A stretch of 30,074 bases of DNA, from NCBI GenBank assembly GCA_964533945.1, contig CAZHPA010000023.1, positions 1 to 30,074 of the forward strand, written 5' to 3'. The position numbers and the translations under genes are program-made. Positions 16,650-23,369 of this stretch are shown here, in pieces. Position 1 is the first letter of the stretch. Every line of letters starts with the position of its first letter. The notes under the pieces were generated by a model. It did no database searches. It was given only the letters and a program-made list of their open reading frames with translations, and was not told where the DNA came from. Source of the stretch: CAZHPA01 sp964533945 (GTDB lineage Bacteria > Bacillota > Clostridia > Lachnospirales > WRBF01).

Positions 16650-17123
16650 ATGACAGGTGACATTTTATTACTTTTACTAATTATTTTTGGCGTTGTTGTT
16701 TTTGGTTTATATTATTTAAACCGCATGGCAAGCAAAAAGCTTTCAGACCAAAACAACGCAATTGAAAGAATGAGGCAAACCGTTTCAATGTATGTAATTG
16801 ACAAGAAAAAAGCAAAAGTTAAAGATGCAAACTTGCCAAAAATAGTTATGGAGAAAATGCCCAAAATCTATAAGCTTTTAAAAATGCCTTTAGTTAAAGG
16901 CAAGGTTGGACCTCAAATTATGACTTTTATGTGCGATAAAAAAGTTTTTGAAGCATTGCCTGTTAAAAAAACCGTTAAAGTTGACATTGCAGGAATATAT
17001 ATTGTTGACATGAAAGGTTTAAAAAGTGATAAAGAGTATAAAGCTAATAAAAAGGAAAAAGGCGAAAAAGCTTCGCTTTCACTTTTAGATAAAGCTAAAG
17101 ATAAGTTTAAAAAGAAAAGTTAA
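16650..17123 (+). CDS. Unrecognised small membrane-anchored basic protein of the lspA operon
   Basis: I do not recognise a family. The 157-residue protein has one N-terminal membrane helix (about 5-24, Leu/Ile/Val-rich) preceded by only four residues. Then comes a lysine-rich cytoplasmic-looking body with a compact central region: MEKMPKIYKLLKMPLVKGKV, then IMTFMCDKKVFEALPVKKTV and a strand-like DIAGIYIVDMKGL. The C-terminal 30 residues are charged (KEKGEK, KDKFKKKS). AGGAGG precedes the ATG by 6 bases and lspA starts 10 bases after the stop, so it is the first gene of the lspA-rluD-cca operon. A role in membrane or lipoprotein biology is only suggested by that position. Confidence 0.7.
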   Translation: MTGDILLLLLIIFGVVVFGLYYLNRMASKKLSDQNNAIERMRQTVSMYVIDKKKAKVKDANLPKIVMEKMPKIYKLLKMPLVKGKVGPQIMTFMCDKKVFEALPVKKTVKVDIAGIYIVDMKGLKSDKEYKANKKEKGEKASLSLLDKAKDKFKKKS

Positions 17124-17133
17124 GGAGGCTGCT

Positions 17134-17673
17134 ATGTGGATTTTTGCCGTTGTTTTTGCCGTCGTTTTAATTGCAGCAGACCAGTTTACGAAAAGCATTG
17201 CATTTACAAAATTAAAACCAATTGGAAGCGTAACAGTTTTAAACAACATATTCGATTTAACATATGTTGAAAACAGAGGTGCCGCCTTTGGTATACTTCA
17301 AGATGGGCGGTGGTTTTTTGTTATATTAACTTCAATTGTTATAGGCTTAATTATATATTACTACAGAAAATTACCAAACGAAAAACCATATAGCTATGTT
17401 AAGTTTTCTCTTGTTTTAATTTGTTCGGGTGCTATAGGCAACTACATCGACAGGCTATTAAACGGCTATGTGGTAGACTTTTTTCATTTTAGGCTTATAG
17501 AATTTCCTGTTTTTAATTTAGCAGACATTTATGTTGTTATAGGTACACTAACTTTTTCTGTTATTTTGCTTTTCTTCATTCCTGCAAATTCTCCTAATTT
17601 TCCAAATCTTACGAATCCTCTAAATCCTTTAAATTCGGAGGATGAAGAAAAAGGTGAAAAAAATGATTTTTAG
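17134..17673 (+). CDS. lspA: Lipoprotein signal peptidase (signal peptidase II)
   Basis: LspA removes the signal peptide of diacylglyceryl-modified prolipoproteins. The 179-residue protein has four membrane helices. Family motifs: D16 in AADQFTK, VENRGAAFGI (45-54), the catalytic GNYIDRLLNGYVVDFF with Asp115, and FNLADIYVVIG with Asp131. AAGGAGG precedes the ATG. The last 30 residues or so after the fourth helix are an unusual cytoplasmic tail of Asn/Pro/Leu repeats (NLTNPLNPLNSEDEEKG) that lengthens the protein beyond the usual 150-165 residues. The end overlaps the rluD start by 11 bases. Confidence 0.96.
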   Translation: MWIFAVVFAVVLIAADQFTKSIAFTKLKPIGSVTVLNNIFDLTYVENRGAAFGILQDGRWFFVILTSIVIGLIIYYYRKLPNEKPYSYVKFSLVLICSGAIGNYIDRLLNGYVVDFFHFRLIEFPVFNLADIYVVIGTLTFSVILLFFIPANSPNFPNLTNPLNPLNSEDEEKGEKNDF

Positions 17674-18565
17674 AGAAGACGAAACATGCAGACTTGACGT
17701 TTATATAACAAACAACATTAAAGAACTTTCAAGAAATGCCGTTCAAAATTTAATTGAAGAAGGAAATGTTACGGTTAACGGCAAAACTAAAAAGTCTAAT
17801 TATAAATTACAAAAAGAAGATATTATATCAGTTGAATTAAAGCAACCTGTAGAGCTTGAAATTTTGCCAGAGCATATGCCGCTTAACATTTTATATGAAG
17901 ACAGCGAACTAATTGTTTTAAACAAGCCCCAAGGAGTTGTTGTTCATCCTTCGGCAGGTCATTATAGCCAAACACTTGTTAATGGGCTTTTATATCATTG
18001 CAAAGGCAATCTTTCAGGCATAAACGGCGTTTTGCGCCCCGGAATTGTGCATAGAATAGATAAAGATACTTCAGGCATATTAGTTGTTGCAAAAACAAAT
18101 ACTGCCCATATGCTTTTATCTAAACAGCTTGAAAACCATGAAATGACAAGAAAATATAACGCTATAGTTAAGGGAAACGTTAAAAACGACAGCGGAACAA
18201 TTAACAAGCCAATAGGAAGGCATAAAAAAGATAGAAAGAAAATGGCAGTTGACGAAGCAAACGGCAAAAAAGCCATAACACATTATAAAGTTTTGGAACG
18301 TTTTGGCAAATATACGTTTATTGAAGCAGTGCTTGAAACAGGAAGAACCCATCAAATACGTGTTCACTTTTCATCTATAGGGCATTCGCTTTTAGGCGAT
18401 GAAACATACGGAAAAATATTTGAAAGCAAGAAAATAAAGCTATGTGGGCAAGTACTGCACGCCAAAGTTTTGGGGTTTATACACCCAACAACAAACGAAT
18501 ACATGGAATTTGAAACAAGTCTTCCGCCATATTTTTTAGAACTGCTTGAATATTTAAGGAGCTGA
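17663..18565 (+). CDS. rluD: RluD-family 23S rRNA pseudouridine synthase
   Basis: An RluA/RluD-family pseudouridine synthase of 300 residues. An S4 RNA-binding domain (about 8-70) precedes the catalytic core with ELIVLNKPQGVVVHPS and GIVHRIDKDTSGILVVAKT; Asp133 in HRID is the predicted catalytic residue. GRTHQIRVHFSSIGHSLLGD is the other family signature. The frame is open from 17642, but that ATG sits one base after GGAGG. The ATG at 17663 follows AAGGTG with 7 bases and is preferred, giving an 11-base overlap with lspA. The lspA-rluD pair is conserved in Firmicutes. Exact target uridines are inferred. Confidence 0.94.
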   Translation: MIFREDETCRLDVYITNNIKELSRNAVQNLIEEGNVTVNGKTKKSNYKLQKEDIISVELKQPVELEILPEHMPLNILYEDSELIVLNKPQGVVVHPSAGHYSQTLVNGLLYHCKGNLSGINGVLRPGIVHRIDKDTSGILVVAKTNTAHMLLSKQLENHEMTRKYNAIVKGNVKNDSGTINKPIGRHKKDRKKMAVDEANGKKAITHYKVLERFGKYTFIEAVLETGRTHQIRVHFSSIGHSLLGDETYGKIFESKKIKLCGQVLHAKVLGFIHPTTNEYMEFETSLPPYFLELLEYLRS

Positions 18566-18569
18566 AGCC

Positions 18570-19769
18570 GTGGTAATACCAAATAGCGTAAAATTTATTA
18601 TAAACACATTAAACAACGCCGGATTTGAAGCTTTTGTTGTTGGCGGTTGTGTTCGTGACAGCATTATGAAAATTTCCCCTAAAGATTTTGATATAACAAC
18701 AAATGCTACGCCTGCTCAAGTTAAAAGCTTGTTTAAGCATACGGTTGACACAGGCATTGAACACGGAACGGTAACTGTTGTTTTAAATAAAGTAAACTAT
18801 GAAGTTACAACGTATAGAATAGACGGAAAATATGAAGACAACCGCCGGCCTAAAGAAGTTTTATATACAAATAGCCTGCACGAAGACTTGCTAAGACGTG
18901 ATTTCACAATAAACGCCATTGCGTATCATTGGCAAACAGGCTTTACAGACCCTTTTAGTGGAATTAAAGATATAGAATTAAAAACTATTCGAGGAGTAGG
19001 AAACCCCGATTTGCGTTTTAAAGAAGATGCATTGCGTATGCTTAGAGCAATTAGATTTTCGGCGCAGCTTAATTTTGAAATTGAACCAGAAACATATTTT
19101 GCAGTTAAACAAAATGCAGAATTGATTAAAAATATTAGCATTGAACGTGTGCGTGATGAATTAGTTAAATTGCTTATGACAAGCAAGCCGGAACAGCTTT
19201 TGCTTTTTATTGAAACAGGGCTTTGTGAATATGTTAATAAGCAGCTTTATAAGTATTTAAGCAAGAATTTTAACAAAGCCCCAAGCTATGCTAAAATTAA
19301 AGCTTGCAAAAAAGAAATTGTCGCAAGACTAGCTTTGCTATTTATGTTTTGTGAAAAAGACGAAGCTGTTGAAATGCTTAAATTTTTAAAATTTTCAAAT
19401 GCAGTTGTTAAAGAATTTGATTTGCTTTTAAGCTGGATTTATAAAGATATTGCAAATAATTATTATGAAATTAGAAAAGCTTTGTCAAATACAGATGTTG
19501 AATCGTTTTCAAAAATTATTTATTTAAAGAAAATAGTCTTTGATAATTTTGACGAACAAGGCATTAGAGAAAAACTTGAATTTATAGTTGAAAATAAACA
19601 TTGCATTTCGTTAAAAACGCTTGCAGTTAACGGTAACGACATTAAACAATTTAATATTAAGGACGGAAAAGAAATTGGTAAAATACTGAATATATTGCTT
19701 GATTATGTGCTTAAACAGCCAGAAAACAATTTAAAGGAAAAATTATTGCCTTTAGTAGAAAAGCGATGA
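18570..19769 (+). CDS. cca: CCA tRNA nucleotidyltransferase
   Basis: This is a class II tRNA nucleotidyltransferase that builds or repairs the 3' CCA end. The 399-residue protein has GGCVRD (25-30), the metal-binding DFD (39-41), RRDFTINAIAYH, and the brace motif FKEDALRMLRAIRFSAQLNF. No HD phosphohydrolase domain is seen. The GTG start at 18570 uses AAGGAG located in the last codons of rluD, 8 bases upstream. The gene matters in this genome because both tRNA genes in the window lack an encoded CCA. Some bacteria split CC- and A-adding activity, which cannot be excluded. Confidence 0.95.
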   Translation: MVIPNSVKFIINTLNNAGFEAFVVGGCVRDSIMKISPKDFDITTNATPAQVKSLFKHTVDTGIEHGTVTVVLNKVNYEVTTYRIDGKYEDNRRPKEVLYTNSLHEDLLRRDFTINAIAYHWQTGFTDPFSGIKDIELKTIRGVGNPDLRFKEDALRMLRAIRFSAQLNFEIEPETYFAVKQNAELIKNISIERVRDELVKLLMTSKPEQLLLFIETGLCEYVNKQLYKYLSKNFNKAPSYAKIKACKKEIVARLALLFMFCEKDEAVEMLKFLKFSNAVVKEFDLLLSWIYKDIANNYYEIRKALSNTDVESFSKIIYLKKIVFDNFDEQGIREKLEFIVENKHCISLKTLAVNGNDIKQFNIKDGKEIGKILNILLDYVLKQPENNLKEKLLPLVEKR

Positions 19770-19784
19770 CTGCAAAAAACATTC

Positions 19785-19811
19785 ATATTCTGTGCGTCTT
19801 TTTCATATTAT
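19785..19811 (+). promoter_or_regulatory. Sigma-E-like (mother-cell sporulation) promoter
   Basis: ATATT at 19785-19789 and CATATTAT at 19804-19811 are 14 bases apart. Bacillus sigma-E promoters read about KMATATT, then 12-14 bases, then CATACANT. The next gene is a CotS-like spore-coat protein, exactly the class such a promoter would serve. No SigA-type promoter is seen in this gap. Confidence 0.55.
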
Positions 19812-19860
19812 CTACTCATCTACTATTGTTTGGCAGTATGAAAAAAGCGAGGTGTGGCTT

Positions 19861-20829
19861 GTGGAAAATTTGAGTGAATTGGTGCTTATGCAATTTCAGA
19901 TTAAAGCAAGGAGAATTAATAAGGAGAAATCTCATTATGTTTTAAATACAGACAAAGGACGAAAAATTGTTAAAAAAACTTTCGACCCAATAAGTCACAT
20001 TTTGTTTCAACACGAAATAAAAGAGCATTTATATAATAGAGATTTTGTAAATATTGATAGATTTAATTTGTCGGCCGAAGGGAAGCCATTTGTTCAGCTT
20101 GGGGAAACTGTTTACGTTATGACTGATTTATTGGAATATGATGAAATTGATTTCAGTTTAAATGAAGATATGCTTAAAGCAACGCAAACATTGGCAAAAT
20201 TTCACACTGCCTCTGAAAATATAGAATTTGAAGGCAATATATTTTATGAAACCGAAAATACAGTTAAAAGTTTTAAAAAAGGCTTAACAGAACTTGTGAT
20301 AATTAAAAAGGGTATTTCTTCGCAAAAAAAATTGTCTGATTTTGATGTTTTATTTTTAAAAAATTATGAATATTATTTGCAGCAGGCAAGCGACTCTATA
20401 AATTTACTTGAAAAAACAAATTCAAGCAAATTAGAGCAATTGGCAAAAAATAAAAACTTAGTATGCCATAATTCACTTAAAGAAGAAAATATTTTAAAAG
20501 CCGACAGTATATACATAACTAATTTTTCTCAAGCATCTATATGCCATAGCATATTTGATTTTTGTAAGTTAATTCAAAGATACATAAAAAATATGCCGCT
20601 TGAATATTTGCCTTTTTCTCAAATATTAGAGCAATATAATAAATACAAGCCTATTTCATCGGAAGAAATGGAAATTTTAATTCCAATTTTAAAATATCCT
20701 CAAAAATATATTAAAATTTGCAGCCGACATTACAGCAAAAAACGAAATTGGACTCCAAGCGCAATTGCCAATCAAATGGAAACGGTTATTAAAAATAGAA
20801 CTGCTTTAGAGCAATATATTAACACATGA
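19861..20829 (+). CDS. CotS/YutH-like spore coat protein, degenerate kinase fold
   Basis: The 322-residue protein resembles the CotS family of spore coat proteins, which have an aminoglycoside-phosphotransferase-like kinase fold. Similarities: an N-lobe with KGRKIVKKT, a middle with YVMTDLLEYDEIDF, ATQTLAKFHTAS, and C-terminal KYPQKYIKICSRHYSKKRNW. The position where active members carry HGDxxxxN reads CHNSLKEENIL (about 202-212), so the catalytic Asp is lost. The later DFD/DFG-like metal site reads ITNFSQ, so it is probably a pseudokinase. The frame extends to 19792, but the GTG at 19861 with GAGGTG 6 bases before it fits the sigma-E-like promoter, which starts RNA after that point. A terminator follows. 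Confidence 0.78.
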   Translation: MENLSELVLMQFQIKARRINKEKSHYVLNTDKGRKIVKKTFDPISHILFQHEIKEHLYNRDFVNIDRFNLSAEGKPFVQLGETVYVMTDLLEYDEIDFSLNEDMLKATQTLAKFHTASENIEFEGNIFYETENTVKSFKKGLTELVIIKKGISSQKKLSDFDVLFLKNYEYYLQQASDSINLLEKTNSSKLEQLAKNKNLVCHNSLKEENILKADSIYITNFSQASICHSIFDFCKLIQRYIKNMPLEYLPFSQILEQYNKYKPISSEEMEILIPILKYPQKYIKICSRHYSKKRNWTPSAIANQMETVIKNRTALEQYINT

Positions 20830-20860
20830 TAAAAGGAACAGCATTTAGCCGTTCCTTTTT
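20830..20860 (+). terminator. Terminator of the lspA-cca-cotS-like operon
   Basis: AAAAGGAAC pairs with GTTCCTTTTT around an 11-base loop that can extend the stem (GC with GC). The T run forms the 3' arm. Confidence 0.85.
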
Positions 20861-20868
20861 ATTTTACA

Positions 20869-20948
20869 CTATGCAAGATTAACACGCTTATTTTCATAAG
20901 CTGCCGCTGCCTCAACAACAGTTCTTGTTGCTTTTACATTTTTCCTTT
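20869..20948 (-). pseudogene. Decayed duplicate of the khpA 3' end
   Basis: Read on the minus strand this encodes RTVVEAAAAYENKRVNLA and a TAG stop; the intact KhpA ends RTVVKAAAAYENKRVNVEIV. At DNA level 20881-20940 matches 22859-22918 at 55 of 60 bases counted by eye, with the first 30 identical. Similarity runs through the stop codon into ATTTTACACTAT at 20861-20872, matching 22838-22849. Further inside, the copy loses the KH-domain GKQG loop and becomes AT-rich. Both copies face the same way, so they form direct repeats about 1.98 kb apart bracketing two accessory genes. The rest of the stretch to 20986 holds no gene. Confidence 0.9.
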
Positions 20949-20986
20949 TTATTGTAGTAAAAAATTTAAAAAGTATTAAAAAGTAC

Positions 20987-21026
<40 letters not shown>

Positions 21027-21152
21027 GTAAAATATAGGATAAATTACAATGACGTCAAATAATTTTTCTATGAAAAAGCTTTATTCAATTCTTTAAGACT
21101 TTTCGATAATAGTTGCCTATTGTTTTAATTTGTTTTAGGAGGGTTTGATAGC

Positions 21153-21941
21153 ATGAAAAAACTTGTAACTACTTGTATAATAACTACATTAATTACATCT
21201 CTTTTGACATCATTCGCATTTGCCCAAAACTACGAGGAACATTTTGAACAGCTACATAATGCAGAAACACAATCCTTTGAAGAAGAAGTGCTTGAAGACA
21301 ATTTTTTTGTAGACTTTGAAAATTCAGTGGAAGAACCGGTAACGGAAGTGCCTCAATATATCGAAGATGACGACGAAGATGCATGGGTAGATACCAGCGT
21401 CCCTGATGGTGCAATTTCTATCAAAAGCATTGACGACGAAACAGGTTTAATGAATTCGGGAATTCCAAAAGCAGGCAGACAATCATCAGGTCTTATAGTA
21501 AGTTATTTTATGCCACAATCGAACTATACGTTTGAAGGGGTTACATACAATATAATGGCTAACGGAGATGCGAGGGTAAATAAAGAATTTGTAAAATATT
21601 TAACAGACTCTTGGGCATTAGCTAATAATTACACTTGGTCTAAAACAACAACAGTTTCATGGACTTTCGGAGGAGATGTTACTTTTGGAGAAAAGGTTAA
21701 AACTAAATTAGGACTTTCCACATCTCGTTCGACAAGTCACACGACAGGTACAAGTATACCAGCCGACCCTACAAAATTTAGCAAGTTAGCTTATGGAAGC
21801 GACTATTTTATTCAAAATTATACTGTAAATGCAGATATTAAAGATAGCAATGGCAAGATTACCAGAACTATAACCGGATACGAAAGAGGATATGTTAAAA
21901 CTCCTACTTCTGATACTTACATTTACCCTGTATATAAATAA
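21153..21941 (+). CDS. Unrecognised secreted protein with acidic N-terminal segment and Ser/Thr-rich beta domain
   Basis: I do not recognise this family. The 262-residue product has a clear signal peptide (basic MKK, hydrophobic 8-21, cleavage likely after AFA at residue 24). Residues about 27-85 contain some 22 Asp/Glu and could be a propeptide or linker. From about 110 onward it is beta-rich: alternating Thr/Ser strands such as WSKTTTVSWTFGGD and LSTSRSTSHTTGTSIPAD, then YFIQNYTVNADI and a closing GYERGYVKTPTSDTYIYPVY. Amphipathic Ser/Thr strand pairs recall aerolysin-like pore-forming proteins, but this is only an impression of pattern. AGGAGG stands 10 bases before the ATG. The promoter has a TA tract and a terminator follows at 21988. 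It lies in the segment bracketed by khpA repeats. Confidence 0.8.
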   Translation: MKKLVTTCIITTLITSLLTSFAFAQNYEEHFEQLHNAETQSFEEEVLEDNFFVDFENSVEEPVTEVPQYIEDDDEDAWVDTSVPDGAISIKSIDDETGLMNSGIPKAGRQSSGLIVSYFMPQSNYTFEGVTYNIMANGDARVNKEFVKYLTDSWALANNYTWSKTTTVSWTFGGDVTFGEKVKTKLGLSTSRSTSHTTGTSIPADPTKFSKLAYGSDYFIQNYTVNADIKDSNGKITRTITGYERGYVKTPTSDTYIYPVYK

Positions 21942-21987
21942 GTTTGCTCATAAACAACTTTTCGAATAAAAAACGTTAGCATAAATA

Positions 21988-22030
21988 TAGAAGCTATTGG
22001 TTTAATAATCGGTAGCTTCTATTAATTAAA
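21988..22030 (+). terminator. Probable terminator of the secreted-protein gene
   Basis: TAGAAGCTA pairs perfectly with TAGCTTCTA (extended by G-T and G-C pairs to 12 bp) around a 10-base loop, 21988-22021. The sequence after it is AT-rich with only short T runs, so efficiency may be modest. Confidence 0.6.
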
Positions 22031-22056
22031 AAATAATTTTACGAGCTGATGACACT

Positions 22057-22821
22057 ATGAAGCAAAAACTAATAAAAATTTTCCTACTGCTTTCTGTTTT
22101 TATAACTTTCTTTATTTTTTACAAATCAAACTCAATAGCCTTTTTTGCATGGACTGATGGATATTTAGCAAGCCCTGTAAATGAAAAATCAACTATTGCA
22201 CTAACCCTTTTCTATAAAAACAGCAAGCCTTTTAGAGCCTCTGAAATAATAAATTTAGAATTTGAAAATATTAAAGATTCTATAGAAATAATTTCTTTTG
22301 AAATCTCTAGTTTTAACTTACCAGATGAACCGGGATACAACGCATATTCAATATTTATAGATTATAAACCAAATAAAATAGGCATATTTAAAACAAATAC
22401 ATTAATACTTACCACCAAAGACAATACGCAACTTAAATATCTTTTTGGAGATTTTGTTTTTGACATAGATAAAAAAGATTCAGATTTAATTTCAACATGG
22501 GAATCTGTGGCGGCATCAAGCAATAATCAAAATTTCCCATATACATACTCCAGCAATAATAATTGCAAAATAACTAAAATAATGATAGGGGAAAATTATT
22601 TTATAGAAGATAAAAACGGGCTAAGCTTTAATGCAAAAATAGATTTGGTAAATATTTCAGAGGCACCCATCAAAATTATAATGTCAAAAATTATTGTAGA
22701 GCATAATGGAGAAGATTATATTTCTTATGGGAAAGGCTGTTATTGCGGTGCTGTAAATGCAGAGGAATCTATACTTATGCGCTCAAAAAAACATTGGGAA
22801 AGCTTTAATCCCCCGTCTTAA
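22057..22821 (+). CDS. Unrecognised membrane-anchored or secreted protein
   Basis: No family is recognised. The 254-residue protein has an N-terminal hydrophobic helix (about 7-27) without a lipobox or an obvious cleavage site, so it is probably anchored with its body outside. The body reads as beta strands of the immunoglobulin-like kind (TIALTLFYKNSKPF, ISFEISSFNL, LKYLFGDFVFDID, FNAKIDLVNISEAPIKII), with CYCG near residue 230. The ribosome binding site is weak (GAGCTGATG). The last codons (NPPS, stop) lie in a palindrome at 22807-22833, as if the original 3' end had been replaced. It follows the secreted-protein gene by 115 bases, after a possible terminator. Confidence 0.7.
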   Translation: MKQKLIKIFLLLSVFITFFIFYKSNSIAFFAWTDGYLASPVNEKSTIALTLFYKNSKPFRASEIINLEFENIKDSIEIISFEISSFNLPDEPGYNAYSIFIDYKPNKIGIFKTNTLILTTKDNTQLKYLFGDFVFDIDKKDSDLISTWESVAASSNNQNFPYTYSSNNNCKITKIMIGENYFIEDKNGLSFNAKIDLVNISEAPIKIIMSKIIVEHNGEDYISYGKGCYCGAVNAEESILMRSKKHWESFNPPS

Positions 22822-22833
22822 AGACAGGGGATT
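22807..22833. repeat. Palindrome resembling an IS200/IS605-type end, between the accessory gene and khpA
   Basis: AATCCCC pairs with GGGGATT, then a C/A mismatch, then GTCT with AGAC around TAA. The C-run/GTCT/AGAC/G-run form is like hairpins at ends of IS200/IS605 elements, and could also act as a bidirectional terminator, although no proper T run follows on either strand. It starts 8 bases beyond the khpA stop. Confidence 0.5.
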
Positions 22834-22840
22834 AATTATT

Positions 22841-23068
22841 TTACACTATTTCAACATTAACACGCTTATTTTCATAAGCTGCCGCTGCTTTAACAACAGT
22901 TCTTATTGCTTTTGCAATTTTTCCTTGCTTTCCAATAACTTTTCCCATGTCTTCGGAAGAAACGGTTAGCGTTAATAAAACTGAATCTCCGCTAACGCTT
23001 TCTTTAACCGAAACACCGGAAGGATTATCAACTAAATTTTTTGCAATGACTTCTAGTAATTGTTTCAC
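22841..23068 (-). CDS. khpA: KH-domain RNA-binding protein KhpA (YlqC)
   Basis: KhpA is a small single-KH RNA-binding protein that partners KhpB/Jag in Firmicutes and affects cell elongation and mRNA regulation. The 75-residue sequence has the KH GxxG loop as GKQG (46-49) in MGKVIGKQGKIAKAIR. The GTG start follows AAGGGG by 8 bases. It lies 24 bases after rpsP, in the conserved order ffh-rpsP-khpA. Its 3' third is duplicated at 20869-20948, and the rimM-trmD-rplS genes that normally follow are absent. Confidence 0.96.
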   Translation of the reverse strand: MKQLLEVIAKNLVDNPSGVSVKESVSGDSVLLTLTVSSEDMGKVIGKQGKIAKAIRTVVKAAAAYENKRVNVEIV

Positions 23069-23092
23069 TTTAAAAACCCCTTTGCAAATCTC

Positions 23093-23335
23093 TTAGTTGA
23101 AAACACCTGATTTTTTAAGCAAAGAATGAACTGTATTTGTTGGTTGTGCGCCGTTTCCAAGCCATTTTTTAGCTAATTCAACATCAACTTTTAAAACAGC
23201 TGGTTGTTTAACAGGGTCGTAGTAGCCTAATTCATCAATACATTTTCCGTCACGAGGAGTTCTTGAATCTGCAACAACTATTCTGTAAAAAGGTGTCTTT
23301 TTAGCACCCATTCTTTTAAGTCTTATTTTAACCAC
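23093..23335 (-). CDS. rpsP: Small-subunit ribosomal protein bS16
   Basis: bS16 assists assembly of the 30S body. The 80-residue protein has the family start MVKIRLKRMGAKKTPFYRIV and ADSRTPRDGKCIDELGYYDP, with the C-terminal WLGNGAQPTNTVHSLLKKSG. GTG at 23335 is the start; GGGGA is about 13 bases upstream, a looser spacing than in neighbouring genes. It follows ffh by 34 bases. Confidence 0.98.
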   Translation of the reverse strand: MVKIRLKRMGAKKTPFYRIVVADSRTPRDGKCIDELGYYDPVKQPAVLKVDVELAKKWLGNGAQPTNTVHSLLKKSGVFN

Positions 23336-23369
23336 TTTAAATTTTGTCCCCTTTCGGTTTTTATTCCTT

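Noticed and set aside
21070..21096. Eight-codon ORF (MKKLYSIL) in the leader of the secreted-protein gene, a possible leader peptide
   Set aside because: No ribosome binding site, no terminator/antiterminator structure after it, and no run of a single amino acid codon.
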